Below are positions 11,806 through 23,289 of a stretch of DNA of 64,000 nt, piece after piece (the stretch's first letter is position 1; every line of letters begins with the position of its first letter). The notes under the pieces are model-generated. The model was not told the DNA's origin, made no database searches, and saw only the letters and a program-made list of their open reading frames with translations. Source of the DNA: Mytilisepta virgata. Lineage: Eukaryota > Mollusca > Bivalvia > Mytilida > Mytilidae. The translations under genes and the position numbers were made by a program. The stretch lies in NCBI GenBank assembly GCA_028015205.1, contig CM051520.1, positions 65,170,694 through 65,234,693 on the forward strand. The letters run 5' to 3'.

Positions 11806-14800
11806 TGTGTAGGTACACTCCAACTGAATTGTCACTTAGTCACTATACAAGTTCTATAACTCATCACTGACTGTAGGTAGGCACACTACAACTCTCTCTC
11901 TATTAAATCACTATACAAGTTCTTTAACTCATCGCTGACTCTAGGTAGCACACAACAACTCTCTCTTAGGTCACTATACAAGTTCTATAACACATCACTG
12001 ACTGTAGGTAGGCACACTACAACTCTCTATAAGTCACTATACAAGTTTTATAACCCATCACTGACTGAAGGTAGGTGCACTTCAACTCTCTCTTAGGTCA
12101 CTATACCAGTTATATAACACATCACTGACTGTAGGTAGGTACACTACAACGCTTTCTAAGTCAATATACAAGTTCTATAACTCATCACTGACTGTAGGTA
12201 GGTACACTACAACTACCTCTAAGTCACTATACAAGGTCTATAACTCATTACTGACTGTAGGTAGGTACACTACAAATCTCCCTGAGGTCACTATACAAGT
12301 TCTATAACTCATCACTGACTGTAGGTAGATACACTACAACGCTCTTTAGTCACTTTACAAGTTCTATAACTCATCACTGACTGTAGGTAGGTACACTACA
12401 AATCTCTCTAAGTCAATACACAAGTTCTATAACTCATCACTGACTGTAAGTAGATACACTACAACTCCCTCTAAATCACTATACAAGGTCTATAACACAT
12501 CACAAATTGTAGGTAGGCACACTTCAACTCTCTCTTAGTCACTATACAAGTTCTATAACTCATCACTGACTGTAGGTAGGTACACTACAACGCTCTCCTT
12601 AGTCACTACACAAGTTCTATAACTCATCACTAACTGTAGGTAGGTACACTACAAATCTCTCTAAGTCACTATACAAGTTCTATAACTCATCACTGACTGT
12701 AGGTAGGTACACTACAACGCTCTCTTTAGTCACTATATAAGTTCTATAACTCATCACTGACTGTAGGTAGGTGCACTACAACTTTCTCCTAAGTCACTAT
12801 ACAAGTTCTATAACACACCACTAACTGTAGGTAGGCACACTATAACTCTCTATAAGTCACTATACAAGTTTTATAACCCATCACTGACTGTAGGTAGGTA
12901 CAGCACAACTCCCTCTAAGTCACTATACAAGTTTTATAACCCATCACTGACTGAAGGTAGGTGCACTTCAACTCTCTCTTAGGTCACTATACCAGTTATA
13001 TAACACTTCGCTGACTGTAGGTAGGTACACTACAACGCTTTCTAAGTCAATATACAAGTTCTATAACTCATCACTGACTGTAGGTAGGTGAACTACAACT
13101 CTCTCTTAGGTCACTATACAAGTTTACAACTCATTACTGACTGTAGGTAAGTACACTACAAATCTCTCTGAGGTCACTATACAAGTTCTATAACTCATCA
13201 CTGACAGTAGGTAGATACACTACAACGCTTTCTTTAGTCACTTTACAAGTTCTATAACTCATCACTGACTGTAGGTAGATACACTACAACGCTCTCTTTA
13301 GTCACTATACAAGTTCTATGACTCATCACTAACTGTAGGTAAGTACACTACAACTCTCTCTTAGGTCACTATACAAGTTTAAAACTCATCACTGACTGTA
13401 GGTAGGTACACTACAACTCTCTCTAAGTCACTATACAAGTTCTATTACTCATCACTGACTGTAGGTAAGTACAGCACAACTCTCTCTTTAGTCACCATAC
13501 AAGTTCTATAACACATCACTGACTGTAGGTAGGTACACTACAACTCTCTCTTAGGTCACTTTACAAGTTTACAACTCATCACTGGCTGTAGGTAGGTACA
13601 CTACAACTCTCTCTAAGTCACTGTACAAGTTCTATAACTCATCACTGACTGTAGGTAGGTACAGCACAACTCTCTCTTTAGTCACCATACAAGTTCTATT
13701 ACACATCACTGACTGTAGGTAGGTACACTACAACTCTCTCTGAGGTCACTATACAAGTTCTATAACTCATCGCTGACTGTAGGTAGGTACACTACAACTC
13801 TCTACGAGGTCACTATACAAGTTTACAATTATCACTGACTGTAGGTAGGTACAACACAACTCTCTCTTAGGTCACTATACAAGTTATATAACCCATCACT
13901 GACTGTAGGTAGGTACACTACAACTCTCTCTTAGGTCACTATACAAGTTCTATAACACATCACTGACTGTAGGTAAGTACACTACAACTCTCTCTAAGTC
14001 ACTATACAAGTTCTATAACTCATCACTGACTGTAGGTAGGTGAACTACAACTCTCTCTTAGGTCACTTTACAAGTTTACAACTCATCACTGACTGTAGGT
14101 AGGTACACTACAACTCTCTCTAAGTCACTATACAAGTTCTATAACTCATCACTAAAGTTCTCTCTAAGTCACTACACAAGTTCTATGACCCATCACTGAC
14201 TGTAGGTAGGTGCACTACAACTCTCTCTAAGTCACTATACAAGTTCTATAACTCATCACTGACTGTAGGTAGGTACAGCACAACTCTCTCTTTAGTCACC
14301 ATACAAGTTCTTTTACACATCACTGACTGTAGGTAGGTACACTACAACTCTCTCTGAGGTCACTATACAAGTTTACAACTCATCCACTGACTGTAGGTAG
14401 GTACACTACAACTCTCTCTAAGTCACTATACAAGTTCTATAACTCATCACTGACTGTAGGTAGGTACAGCACAACTCTCTCTTTAGTCACCATACAAGTT
14501 CTATTACACATCACTAACTGTAGGTAGGCACACTATAACTCTCTATAAGTCACTATACAAGTTTTATAACCCATCACTGACTGTAGGTAGGTACAGCACA
14601 ACTCCCTCTAAGTCACTATACAAGTTTTATAACCCATCACTGACTGAAGGTAGGTGCACTTAAACTCTCTCTTAGGTCACTATACCAGTTATATAACACA
14701 TCACTGACTGTAGGTAGGTACACTACAACGCTTTCTAAGTCAATATACAAGTTCTATAACTCATCACTGACTGTAGGTAGGTGAACTACAACTCTCTCTT

Positions 14801-15015
14801 AGGTCACTATACAAGTTTACAACTCATTACTGACTGTAGGTAGGTACACTACAAATCTCTCTGAGGTCACTATACAAGTTCTATAACTCATCACTGACTG
14901 TAGGTAGATACACTACAACGGTCTCTTTAGTCACTATACAAGTTCTATGACTCATCAATAACTGTAGGTAAGTACACTACAACTCTCTCTTAGGTCACTA
15001 TACAAGTTTAAAACC
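11806..15015 (+). repeat. Tandem array of ~63-bp unit, left arm (about 51 units)
   Basis: The unit contains CACTATACAAGTTCTATAAC, TCATCACTGACTGTAGGTAGG and TACACTACAACTCTCTC and is about 61-65 bp long. Small variants recur in blocks, for example units with CAGCACAACT followed by TTTAGTCACCATACAAG, or units shortened to AAGTTTACAACTCAT. This suggests local re-duplication. The same unit in reverse complement fills 23290-25216. The number of units is estimated from length. Confidence 0.93.
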
Positions 15016-15299
15016 TTAATTATCAAGGAAACTTTATTCCAAAAATACTTCTCATGTCAGGTTATTTCCTATAGGAAATATACATGATTTCGTTTTTTTT
15101 CGTTACACTTTGTTTTCGTTTCGTTTCTTTTCGTTACACTTTGTTTTCGTTTTGTGTCTTTTCGTTTCTTTTCGTTTCGTGGTTTACATGTACCCTGTAT
15201 TCTCTAGCATAACAGACCAAAATTTATTTCTACATATTGACTTTTATTACAGATATTAACTAGGAAAGCATGCACGAGAAACATTTCTCTTCAGTTTTG
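15016..15299. repeat. Simple CGTTTT-rich stretch at inner arm border
   Basis: Right after the left array the sequence becomes unique. At 15089-15180 it has a low-complexity run of TTTCGTT/TTTTCGTTACACTTTG repeated about twice. No gene. Confidence 0.6.
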
Positions 15300-16060
15300 A
15301 TTATCTTTTCAATATGTGCCAGCCGCCGCAATGCAGAGCGGGGGATCGATAAAAATGTTGATGTCCGTTCCTCCGTCTGTCCACCCGTCACTCTTTGTAA
15401 GCACTAGCTCTCACGTGTACATTTCCCGCCAGATTTTCATGAAATTTATATCAAAGGTTTATACCAGTTTCTCTAGGACGAGTCGAAAAGCAGAACCAAC
15501 GGATTTTTTTTAGAGTTATTGCCCTTGAACAGTAAAAGTATGGTAAATTGTATTTGTAAGCGCTTTCCTGTCTACATGTCTTAATAGATTTTAACGAAAT
15601 TCATGTCAAAGATTAAGATTAGAAGTTTCTTCTACGAGTCCGAAAGACGAGCACCGAAGGATTATTTTTCTAAGAGTTACTCGTCTTTGAATAGTATAAA
15701 TATGGGAAATTGACTCTGTAAGCGCTCTCATGTCTAAATTTCTTAATAGATTTTAATGAAATTCATGTTAAAGGTTTCGATTTAAATTCCCTTTGAGGAG
15801 TTTGAAAGACAGCACCGACGGATAAAAGTTATTCCTCTTTGAATATTAAAAAAATGGGAAATTGACTTTGTAAGCATTCTTATGTTTACGTTTCTGAAAA
15901 CATTTTAATGAAATTTATGTCTAAGGTTAATTATCAGCTAAAAAATCAGCCGAGGTGGATTTATTTTTCTTAGAGTTATTCCCCTTGGAAAATTAAAATT
16001 AAGGAAAATAAACTTGTTTCACTTTTACATATCCCTACAGATTGTCATGAAAGTACTGTG
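15300..16060 (+). repeat. Dispersed-type repeat with ~160-bp subunits
   Basis: It begins GCAGAGCGGGGGATCGATAA and is followed by about four diverged subunits. Each contains a phrase like TTTGTAAGCGCTCTCATGTC, then ATTTTAATGAAATTCATGTC and AAAGGTTT. The 65-codon frame at 15316-15513 is part of this repeat and has no protein features. Confidence 0.6.
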
Positions 16061-16094
16061 CCCCATGCATGAAAGTAATCAATTATGACGGCTT

Positions 16095-16520
16095 TGATCA
16101 ATTGGATTTCAAGCTTAACAATTCCATATTTAATAAATATCCTGGCCTCTTTGACCTTTAATTTTTAAATGTATTTAGCAACCATAAAATAAAGTATCCA
16201 GGAGTTAAACAGCAATTGCTTGGAATTATCGAATTTCAAACATTGAAATTCCATCTTTAGTAGATATCCTGGAAGACTCTCAGACATTCAGTTTATAGGA
16301 AAAATACCTGGAATAATAGAATTTCAAACATTGAAATTCCATCTATTGTTAATATCCTGGAAGACTCCCAGGCCTTCAATTTATGTGAAAATGACCTAGT
16401 AACCATATTTTAAGTCTTTATGTGTGAAACAGCAAATGGAATTTCAAACACTGCAATTCCATCTTTGGTAAATATTTAAGAAGATTCTCAGACCTTCATA
16501 TGTTGGGAAAAGTACCTAGT
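16095..16520. repeat. Tandem ~110-bp repeat with short palindromes
   Basis: About four diverged units share GAATTTCAAACATTGAAATTCC (itself palindromic), then ATCTTTAGTAGATATCCTGG and AAGACTCTCAGACCTTCA-like segments. Non-coding. Confidence 0.6.
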
Positions 16521-16836
16521 AACCGTATATTATTAAAGTAAAAAACTGTAAAATTTCAATTCAATTCACTTGGTTAAAGTTTTGCGATGTGGTCTGTTTT
16601 CAGAAATATATGGTGATATTCCAATGATATTATACCAATACACTCGTCCTATATAGCACAACACAAGTCATCAACATCTGAGGCACAATGATCGAGTATG
16701 AAAATTGGTAAGGTAAAACACCAGTGAGACATTATTACTAGGAACACTGTAGTCTTACATAATGTAATTATCGATTTCATTGACTAGTTTACTACTGCAG
16801 TCAGATCAACAACATTTGAGGAACTGTGCTTCACAT

Positions 16837-17722
16837 TGGAACTGTTTATGGCAAGCCGTTCTCGTCAAAACTATGTTTAAGCCATTTTTCGAAAAATTTA
16901 GAGAGTGAGATTTAAAAAAACACGCTGATATTAAAAATCTTAAAAACACACACTAAGAATTATGAATTACACACTGAGATTTAAAAAATACACACTGAGA
17001 TTAAAAAACTTGAAAACACACAATCACTGAGAATGAAAAATTACACACTGAGATTTCAAAAACACACACTGAGATTTCAAAATCAAACACCGAGAATTAA
17101 AAAATACACACTGAGATTTCAAAAACAGATACTGAGATTGAAATTACACAATAAGATTTCAAAAACACACACTGAGAATTAAAAATTACACACTGAGATT
17201 TGTGCGCAGTTTTTATGCGCACATATCTAATTAGCATACTTAATCTGAATCTATTACAAGCTTGAAACAACTAGGGGACAGGAATGTAGGACGCTTCGGC
17301 CAATTTTTTTTATCAATTGTATAATGGCATGAATGGGTCACCTAGGATATGTCGGACAATTTTTAAGCTTGTGTATGTTTAAGCAAAAGAAGCCCTAAAA
17401 ATATGAGAAATATTTTAATATATAAAAATCTATTCAAAAATGTTAAAAAATAGATTCCGATTAAATATGCTGATTAGATATGCGCGCATAAATCTCAGTG
17501 TGTAATTCTTAATTCTCATTGTGTGTTTTGGAAATCTCGGTGTGTAATTTCAATCTCAGTGTGTCTTTTTGAAATTTCAGTGTGTAATTGTTAATTCTCA
17601 GTTTGTGTTTTTAAGTTTTTTAATCTCAGTGTGATTTTTTTAAATCTCAGAGTGTAAATTTTTCTAAAAATAGCTTAAACATAGTTTTGACGAGGACTGC
17701 TTGCCATAACTGTTCAGTGACT
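16837..17722. mobile_element. Nested palindromic element (about 0.9 kb)
   Basis: The ends are inverted: ATGGCAAGCCGTTCTCGTCA then AAACTATGTTTAAGCC on the left, and the reverse complement of ATGGCAAGCAGTCCTCGTCA then AAACTATGTTTAAGC on the right. Each arm carries a run of a roughly 17-22-bp unit, CACACTGAGATTTNAAAAA, pointing inwards (16908-17205 and, inverted, 17480-17660). The centre (about 17206-17480) is AT-rich with GTGCGCAGTTTTTATGCGCAC. It is a second foldback-like structure inside the giant foldback. No coding frame was seen. Confidence 0.75.
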
Positions 17723-18292
17723 TTTAAGTTGTGCATATGGCATTAATTTTTTGAGTCACTGTATCCTACAATCCAAAGATGCAAGCTGCATTAAAGAAAC
17801 GCCGACGTAAGAACTGCAAAAAAGTGTTACTGAAAATTTGATTAATTCCTATTTCAATGAATTTTAAAGCTTTACACAAGTTATGGCTCTATTTAGATGC
17901 AAATTCAAAAAACACACTTTTCCTTAATTCCATAGTACCACACTTAGACCCCTTCCATATTTTTTGGTTAATTACCTTAATTTTCTTAAAGATTGGTTGT
18001 ATACCGATATAGGTAAATTTGAAATAAAGTGTTCGGAATTTTTGACTTTGCCAAGAATCCAAATTGAGGTCCATGTGGGTTTAGGTCTTATTTCAACTAT
18101 AGTTTTGGTCTTAGTTTATTTCTATATTGAATAGCTGTATATTTTACGTGGATTTTTGATTTTGGAGTCTTAACGAGAGGCCAAATTATTTCAGGCATTT
18201 CCCTTTAATCATTCCTGTGAGGTTTGTTACCTCCCACAAATTATATTTAGCTAATTCTGCAGGTCAGTATTTGTTTTAATGTTTTGAAGTGG
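17723..18292. other. Unique spacer within the foldback element
   Basis: No gene recognised. The small minus-strand frame at 17889-18074 has no signal or domain. Confidence 0.4.
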
Positions 18293-19150
18293 GAAGGGAC
18301 TTAAAGTACCACAAAGGTGGTCACATTCTATATATAGTGTTGGGACATAAAGTACCCACACAGGGGTCACATTCTATAGTGTTGGGACATAAATTACCAC
18401 AAAGGGGTCGCATTCTATAGTGCTGGGACTTAAAGTACCACAAAGGGGGTCACATGCTATAGTGTTGGGACTGAAAGTACCACAAAGGGGGTCACATGCT
18501 ATAGTGTTGGTACTTAAAGTACCACAAAGGGGGTCACATGCTATAGTGTTGGGACTTAAAGTACATCAACGGGGGTCACATGCTATAGTGTTGGGACTTA
18601 AAGTACCACAAAGGGGGTCATATGCTATAGTGTTGGAACTTAAAGTACCACAAAGGGGTTACATGCTATAGTGTTGGGACTTAAAGTACCACAAAGGGGG
18701 TCACATGCTATAGTGTTGGGACTTAAAGTACCACAAAGGGGGTCACATGCTATAGTGTTGGGACTTAAAGTACCACAAAGGGGGTCACATGCTATAGTGT
18801 TGGGACTTAAAGTACCTCAAAGGGGGTCACATGCTATAGTGTTGGGACTTAAAATACCACAAAGAGGGTCACATGCTATAGTGTTGTGACTTAAAGTACC
18901 ACAGAGGGGGTCACATACTATAGTGTTGGGACTTAAAGTACCACAAAGGGGGTGACATGCTATAGTGTTGGGACTTAAAGTACCTCAAAGGGGGTGACAT
19001 GCTATAGTGTTGGGACTTAAAGTACCACAAAGGGGGTCACATGCTATAGTGTTGGGACTTAAAGTACAACAAAGTGGGTCACATGCTATAGTGTTGGGAC
19101 TTAAAGTACAACAAAGGGGGTCACATGCTATAGTGTTGGGACCTAAAGTA
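18293..19150. repeat. 42-bp tandem array (about 20 units)
   Basis: The unit reads GTTGGGACTTAAAGTACCAC then AAAGGGGGTCACATGCTATAGT, 42 bp. The first two or three units are slightly irregular and the rest nearly identical. Because 42 is divisible by three and the unit lacks a stop in some frames, long artificial reading frames appear on both strands (18420-18889 plus, 18985-19182 minus). They look like by-products of the repeat rather than genes. Confidence 0.95.
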
Positions 19151-19298
19151 ATACACCGTATTGGTAAGATAATGTGAGACAATGCATGGATATTTGGATA
19201 CTAAATCCAGAATATTTAGAGAGTTGGGTAATTTTATCGATTTTTGAGGTAGAAGGGGTCAAAGAGACAGAAATGTCCTTGATATGTGCACCCTTTTT

Positions 19299-19869
19299 AG
19301 CTCACCTGACCAAAGGGGTGGGAGGTTTTTTACAAACTTTCCTCATTTCGTCCTGATCGGGTAACAAACATGGCCGCCATGAAAAATTCTTGTTGCTCAT
19401 TGGTTGATTTAAAAAAAACATTTTTCTGTGGAACTGCTTCAGCCCTCTGAGCCTCTAGTTTTTTTAAACTACTGAGCCAATTGGAACCAAACTTAGCAGC
19501 AATGATCTTCAGATGGTCCTCTTTCAGAAATATAGCCGCTGACCTGGCCTGTCAATCAACATGGCCACCAAAGCTGAACGTAAAGCTGAACTTAGTTTAA
19601 TATAGGACCCTATGGGAAAATTTAATTTGCAGATCATCATACCTTAAACTTGGCTATTTGGAACCAGCCAATGACAGAAATGGTCCTCTTTTAGAAATGT
19701 GTTTGATAACCTTGAATGTCAACTAAGATTGCCACATCATAACTTTGTTTAACATTGTACCTGATGGGAAAACAAGCCAAGCTAACTGCTTCACTTAAAT
19801 TTTCAGTCCTGCTGAACGTGGAAAAGTTAAATCCAAGTGAGCGATACAGGCTCTTGAGAGCCTCTAGTT
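19299..19869 (+). repeat. Dispersed bivalve-type repeat, copy 2
   Basis: It starts AGCTCACCTGACCAAAGGGG and ends GAGCGATACAGGCTCTTGAG then AGCCTCTAGTT. Internal phrases CCAATTGGAACCAAACTTAG and ATGGCCACCAAAGCTGAAC match the other copies. It appears inserted in a copy of the 2855-3340 repeat family, pieces of which lie at about 19200-19298 and 19870-19960. Confidence 0.8.
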
Positions 19870-20221
19870 CAATTTCATTTTTTTAAAATTCATCTTCTTG
19901 GGTGCTTTCAGTTGCATGTCAAGATACCTTTCCTCTCTTTTAATGTTTTTCAGTAATTAAAAAGAGTGGAAGAGATAAAAACATTTACCAAGAGATAAAC
20001 ATTTTTTATACTCCCTACTAAGGATTTTTTGAGAGAGGAAAAGAATCACTCTGTTTGTCCTGACAAACTCCTGTTTCCTTTGTTCAGACCCTTTCAGAAC
20101 ATAACTGGGCAAAAGGTCGTGACGTGGAAACGTCGAACGAGTTTTCCTGTTCATATACTTTGACAGAACTTTACCCTATATACTTTGTAGACAATCTAAC
20201 ATTAATTAACATTACTCAATG

Positions 20222-21052
20222 GTTTGTTAGATACTCATGACACTACAGACATCGTTAGATACTTATGACACTTCATATATCGTTAGATACTCATGACACT
20301 TCAGACATCGTTAGATACTTATGACACTTCGTACATCGTTATATACTTATGACACTTCATACATCGTTAGATACTTATGACACTTCATACATCGTTAGAT
20401 ACATATGACACTTCGTACATAGTTAGATACTAATGACACTTCATACATCGTTAGATACATATGACACTTCACACATCGTTAGATACTTATGACACTTCAT
20501 ACATCGTTAGATACATATGACACTTCGTACATAGTTAGATACTCATGACACTTCGTACATCGTTATATACTTATGACACTTCATACATCGTTAGATACTT
20601 ATGACACTTCATACATCGTTAGATACATATGACACTTCGTACATAGTTAGATACTTATGACACTTCATACATCGTTAGATACATATGACACTTCACACAT
20701 CGTTAGATACTTATGACACTTCATACATCGTTAGATACTTATGACACTTCATACATCGTTAGATACTTATGACACTTCATATATCGTTAGATACTCATGA
20801 CACTTCAGACATCGTTAGATACTCATGACACTACAGACATCGTTAGATACTCATGACACTACAGACATCGTTAGATACTCATGACACTTCATATATCGTT
20901 AGATACTTATGACACTTCATACATCGTTAGATACATATGACACTTCGTACATAGTTAGATACTTATGACACTTCATACATCGTTAGATACATATGACACT
21001 TCACACATCGTTAGATACTTATGACACTTCATACATCGTTAGATTCTCATAT
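20222..21052. repeat. 28-bp tandem array (about 30 units)
   Basis: The consensus unit is ATCGTTAGATACTTATGACA then CTTCATAC (28 bp). Unit variants (CATATGACACTTCGTACATAG, TTCACACATCG, CTACAGACATCG) recur in the same order at about 20400-20540, 20620-20745 and 20930-21045. That gives a higher-order pattern from duplication of several units at a time. Confidence 0.93.
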
Positions 21053-21784
21053 GGAGAAATGTATTTGACTAGCATGTTTCCTGTGGGAATGGCTTTTTGC
21101 AATTCCCCTGTGTACTTATTGGGGATATTTTTTATTTTTTGTATTTTTTGTTGTTTAAGAACTGATGCAAAATTTAGGGAAAGGGTTTGACTTTTCTAGA
21201 ATTTTTTGACGCAACAATTTGTTAGTGTTTTTATTAGATTTCGGTACTGAGTTGAAGCCCTCAAAAGCAGGCGTATACTGTCAACATACAACATAGTTAG
21301 ATAACAGTATAGGTGTACTGTCAATACAAAAATCTACACCTACTCAGTTTATCCTGAATATTAAAACCATCACATTCAAGATTTATAACATTCATATACT
21401 TGAAAACAGATTCAAAATTTAAGTTCCAATATGTCTACCCAACAGATTCATTTTCAACAAGAATTAGAGAGGTAAGGCCTGTGACCTTGAAAACTGACAA
21501 ATCAGGAAAGAATTCGCTCCAATTTGAAACCAGAAGAAAGAGGTTCACCAAAGGATATCAGATCATAATACAAAAATAACTAGAAATGTTATAATTGATA
21601 ATAATTAAAATATACATACAGTAAAATAAATAGATATAATTGTATTTAATCAAACTCTATTATATAAAATTCTGCCACATATATTATCAGTGAAGAAATG
21701 GATTCTTAAATATATCATATATTAATTCTTAATTTGTGCTGTACACTGGCATTGGCATTTGAATTGAAATCTGAAAGGTGGTGG
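21053..21784. other. Spacer, nothing recognised
   Basis: AT-rich, no supported gene. The frame at 20993-21190 starts in the array and runs out of it without features. Confidence 0.4.
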
Positions 21785-22225
21785 TAAAAATTCATTTTTA
21801 CCTTCAACAATCCAAGAATGGAATAATATCCAATTGAAATTCGTCGCAATTCTTCATTGTAACCATTGTAACATTTTTTTGAAGCGAAATTTAAATAAAA
21901 GCCCCACGTATTTCAACTACGGAACTCGGAAAGATCAAATATATCTCTCTAGACTTCGATTGGAATTTAGTTTACTTAAAGATCATTTATTCCGTAAGAA
22001 CTTGACGGAATCACGGCTTTGCACCTTTGGTCATGCAGACACCACGTCACACTATTTGTTATAATGTTTCCAATATTCAACAATTAGACGTGAAACTATA
22101 GCGCTTCTCTCACACAAAGATGTGAAATCATTACTCTATGGGAATAGTTTACTGTCTGCTGAAGAAAACAAAGAAATATTTTTAAGTGTATCTGAGTATA
22201 TAAGGAAAACAAAACGCTTTATTTA
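21785..22225 (+). pseudogene. LINE ORF2 3'-end remnant
   Basis: Translation shows SFLPSTIQEWNNI, the typical phrase near the C-terminal end of non-LTR retrotransposon polymerases. It is followed by YFNYGTRK, a run resembling LSRLRLEFSLLKDHLF, and CTFGHADTTSHYLL. The last resembles the C-x-C-G...HYFF Cys/His tail of such proteins, with one Cys changed to Phe. It continues through frameshifts to EYIRKTKRFI and a stop at 22223. Only the C-terminal part remains, with no RT core. It lies inside the foldback element and is in a dead state. Confidence 0.7.
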
Positions 22226-23289
22226 GTTACATATTAGTACAACCTCTGTTATTATTTTGTTTTTTGAAGTTTTATTATAATTTACTTGATCTAGACTGAC
22301 ATTTGTATAAAAAATATTTCAGTTGCAACAGAATTTTGTCTTGCATTAAAACATATAATGTTTAGTTTTTTGGATAAAAAAAACCCATTGCTATGATGAT
22401 TCCTAATTATTCATATTATAAATATTTTTCAGGAGACGGATTTATATAAGCATCCTGTTGCTTGTTTCCGAATCCCATCTATCTTTAATATTGTGATGTG
22501 TGCTCGATTTTTTTTAATAAAATATGTTTATACTAAGGTGGTGTTTAATAAATCAAAATATATTATCAGTAAATACGCAAACATATGTGATCATGCAAAT
22601 GCGCATATAAATCAATTTAGCATCTGTTAGACAAAGAATGACATGAATGATGCTAACTTAAAAACCCCGGCAAAGCAATGCCAAGCAATGGAAAAAAGGA
22701 CTAGCTTAACATAAATGTAGACTGTGAAAATGAATTCTGGTTGGTGTGTGTCCAACCGGCATCGAATTAAGATAATTACCGAATGTGTATTCAATATCAA
22801 CCATTGAAAAAGCAATAATATTTCCATTTTTTATCTGGTAAACCAAAGGCAGGCTCTTCAGGTAAAGCCGGTAACAAATGTACCATGCGAGTATGCGCTA
22901 AAACTGGACAAAGAATTCTTTTGAGGGGAATATTGATGTATATTATAGAACCCTCTGCCCTCAAGCTAACAAGGATTGCCAAAAGTTCATACACGCAAAT
23001 TTGATTACTTGAATAAAAGGAAGGGATAGCACAATCAAAATGTTTAGTCTCAGTCAAAGTTGCGTCTTGCTTGTATTAAAGGATCTGGTTCACTCCATAA
23101 GTGTTTAGGTTACACTCCACTAATTATCTTAGTTTAGAGAAATGCACTCCCAGAATTTTATTAATTATTAGAGTTGGTAAAGTTTGACTACATGATAGAT
23201 AAATAATGAATGTCTTAACCTCAAAATTGTAATATTGACTGAAAGAGGATAGATTTTAGTTTAAAAAAATACGAAAACATTAACTGATT
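22226..23289. other. Spacer inside the foldback, nothing recognised
   Basis: The two overlapping minus-strand frames (22627-23057) have no convincing start context, domain or splice support. I do not call a gene. Confidence 0.4.

Noticed and set aside
18420..19182. Long open frames with 14-residue repeats (LGLKVPQRGSHAIV) on the plus strand and another on the minus strand
   Set aside because: The 42-bp unit is divisible by three and has no stop in these frames. Openness on both strands, no signal peptide and no start context argue for a minisatellite, not a repeat protein.
20222..21052. Possible CRISPR-like array (28-bp units)
   Set aside because: The units follow each other without unique spacers, and the context is eukaryotic.
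21834..22064. Independent small gene
   Set aside because: The translation matches the C-terminal style of LINE polymerases and continues through frameshifts on both sides, so it is a remnant.
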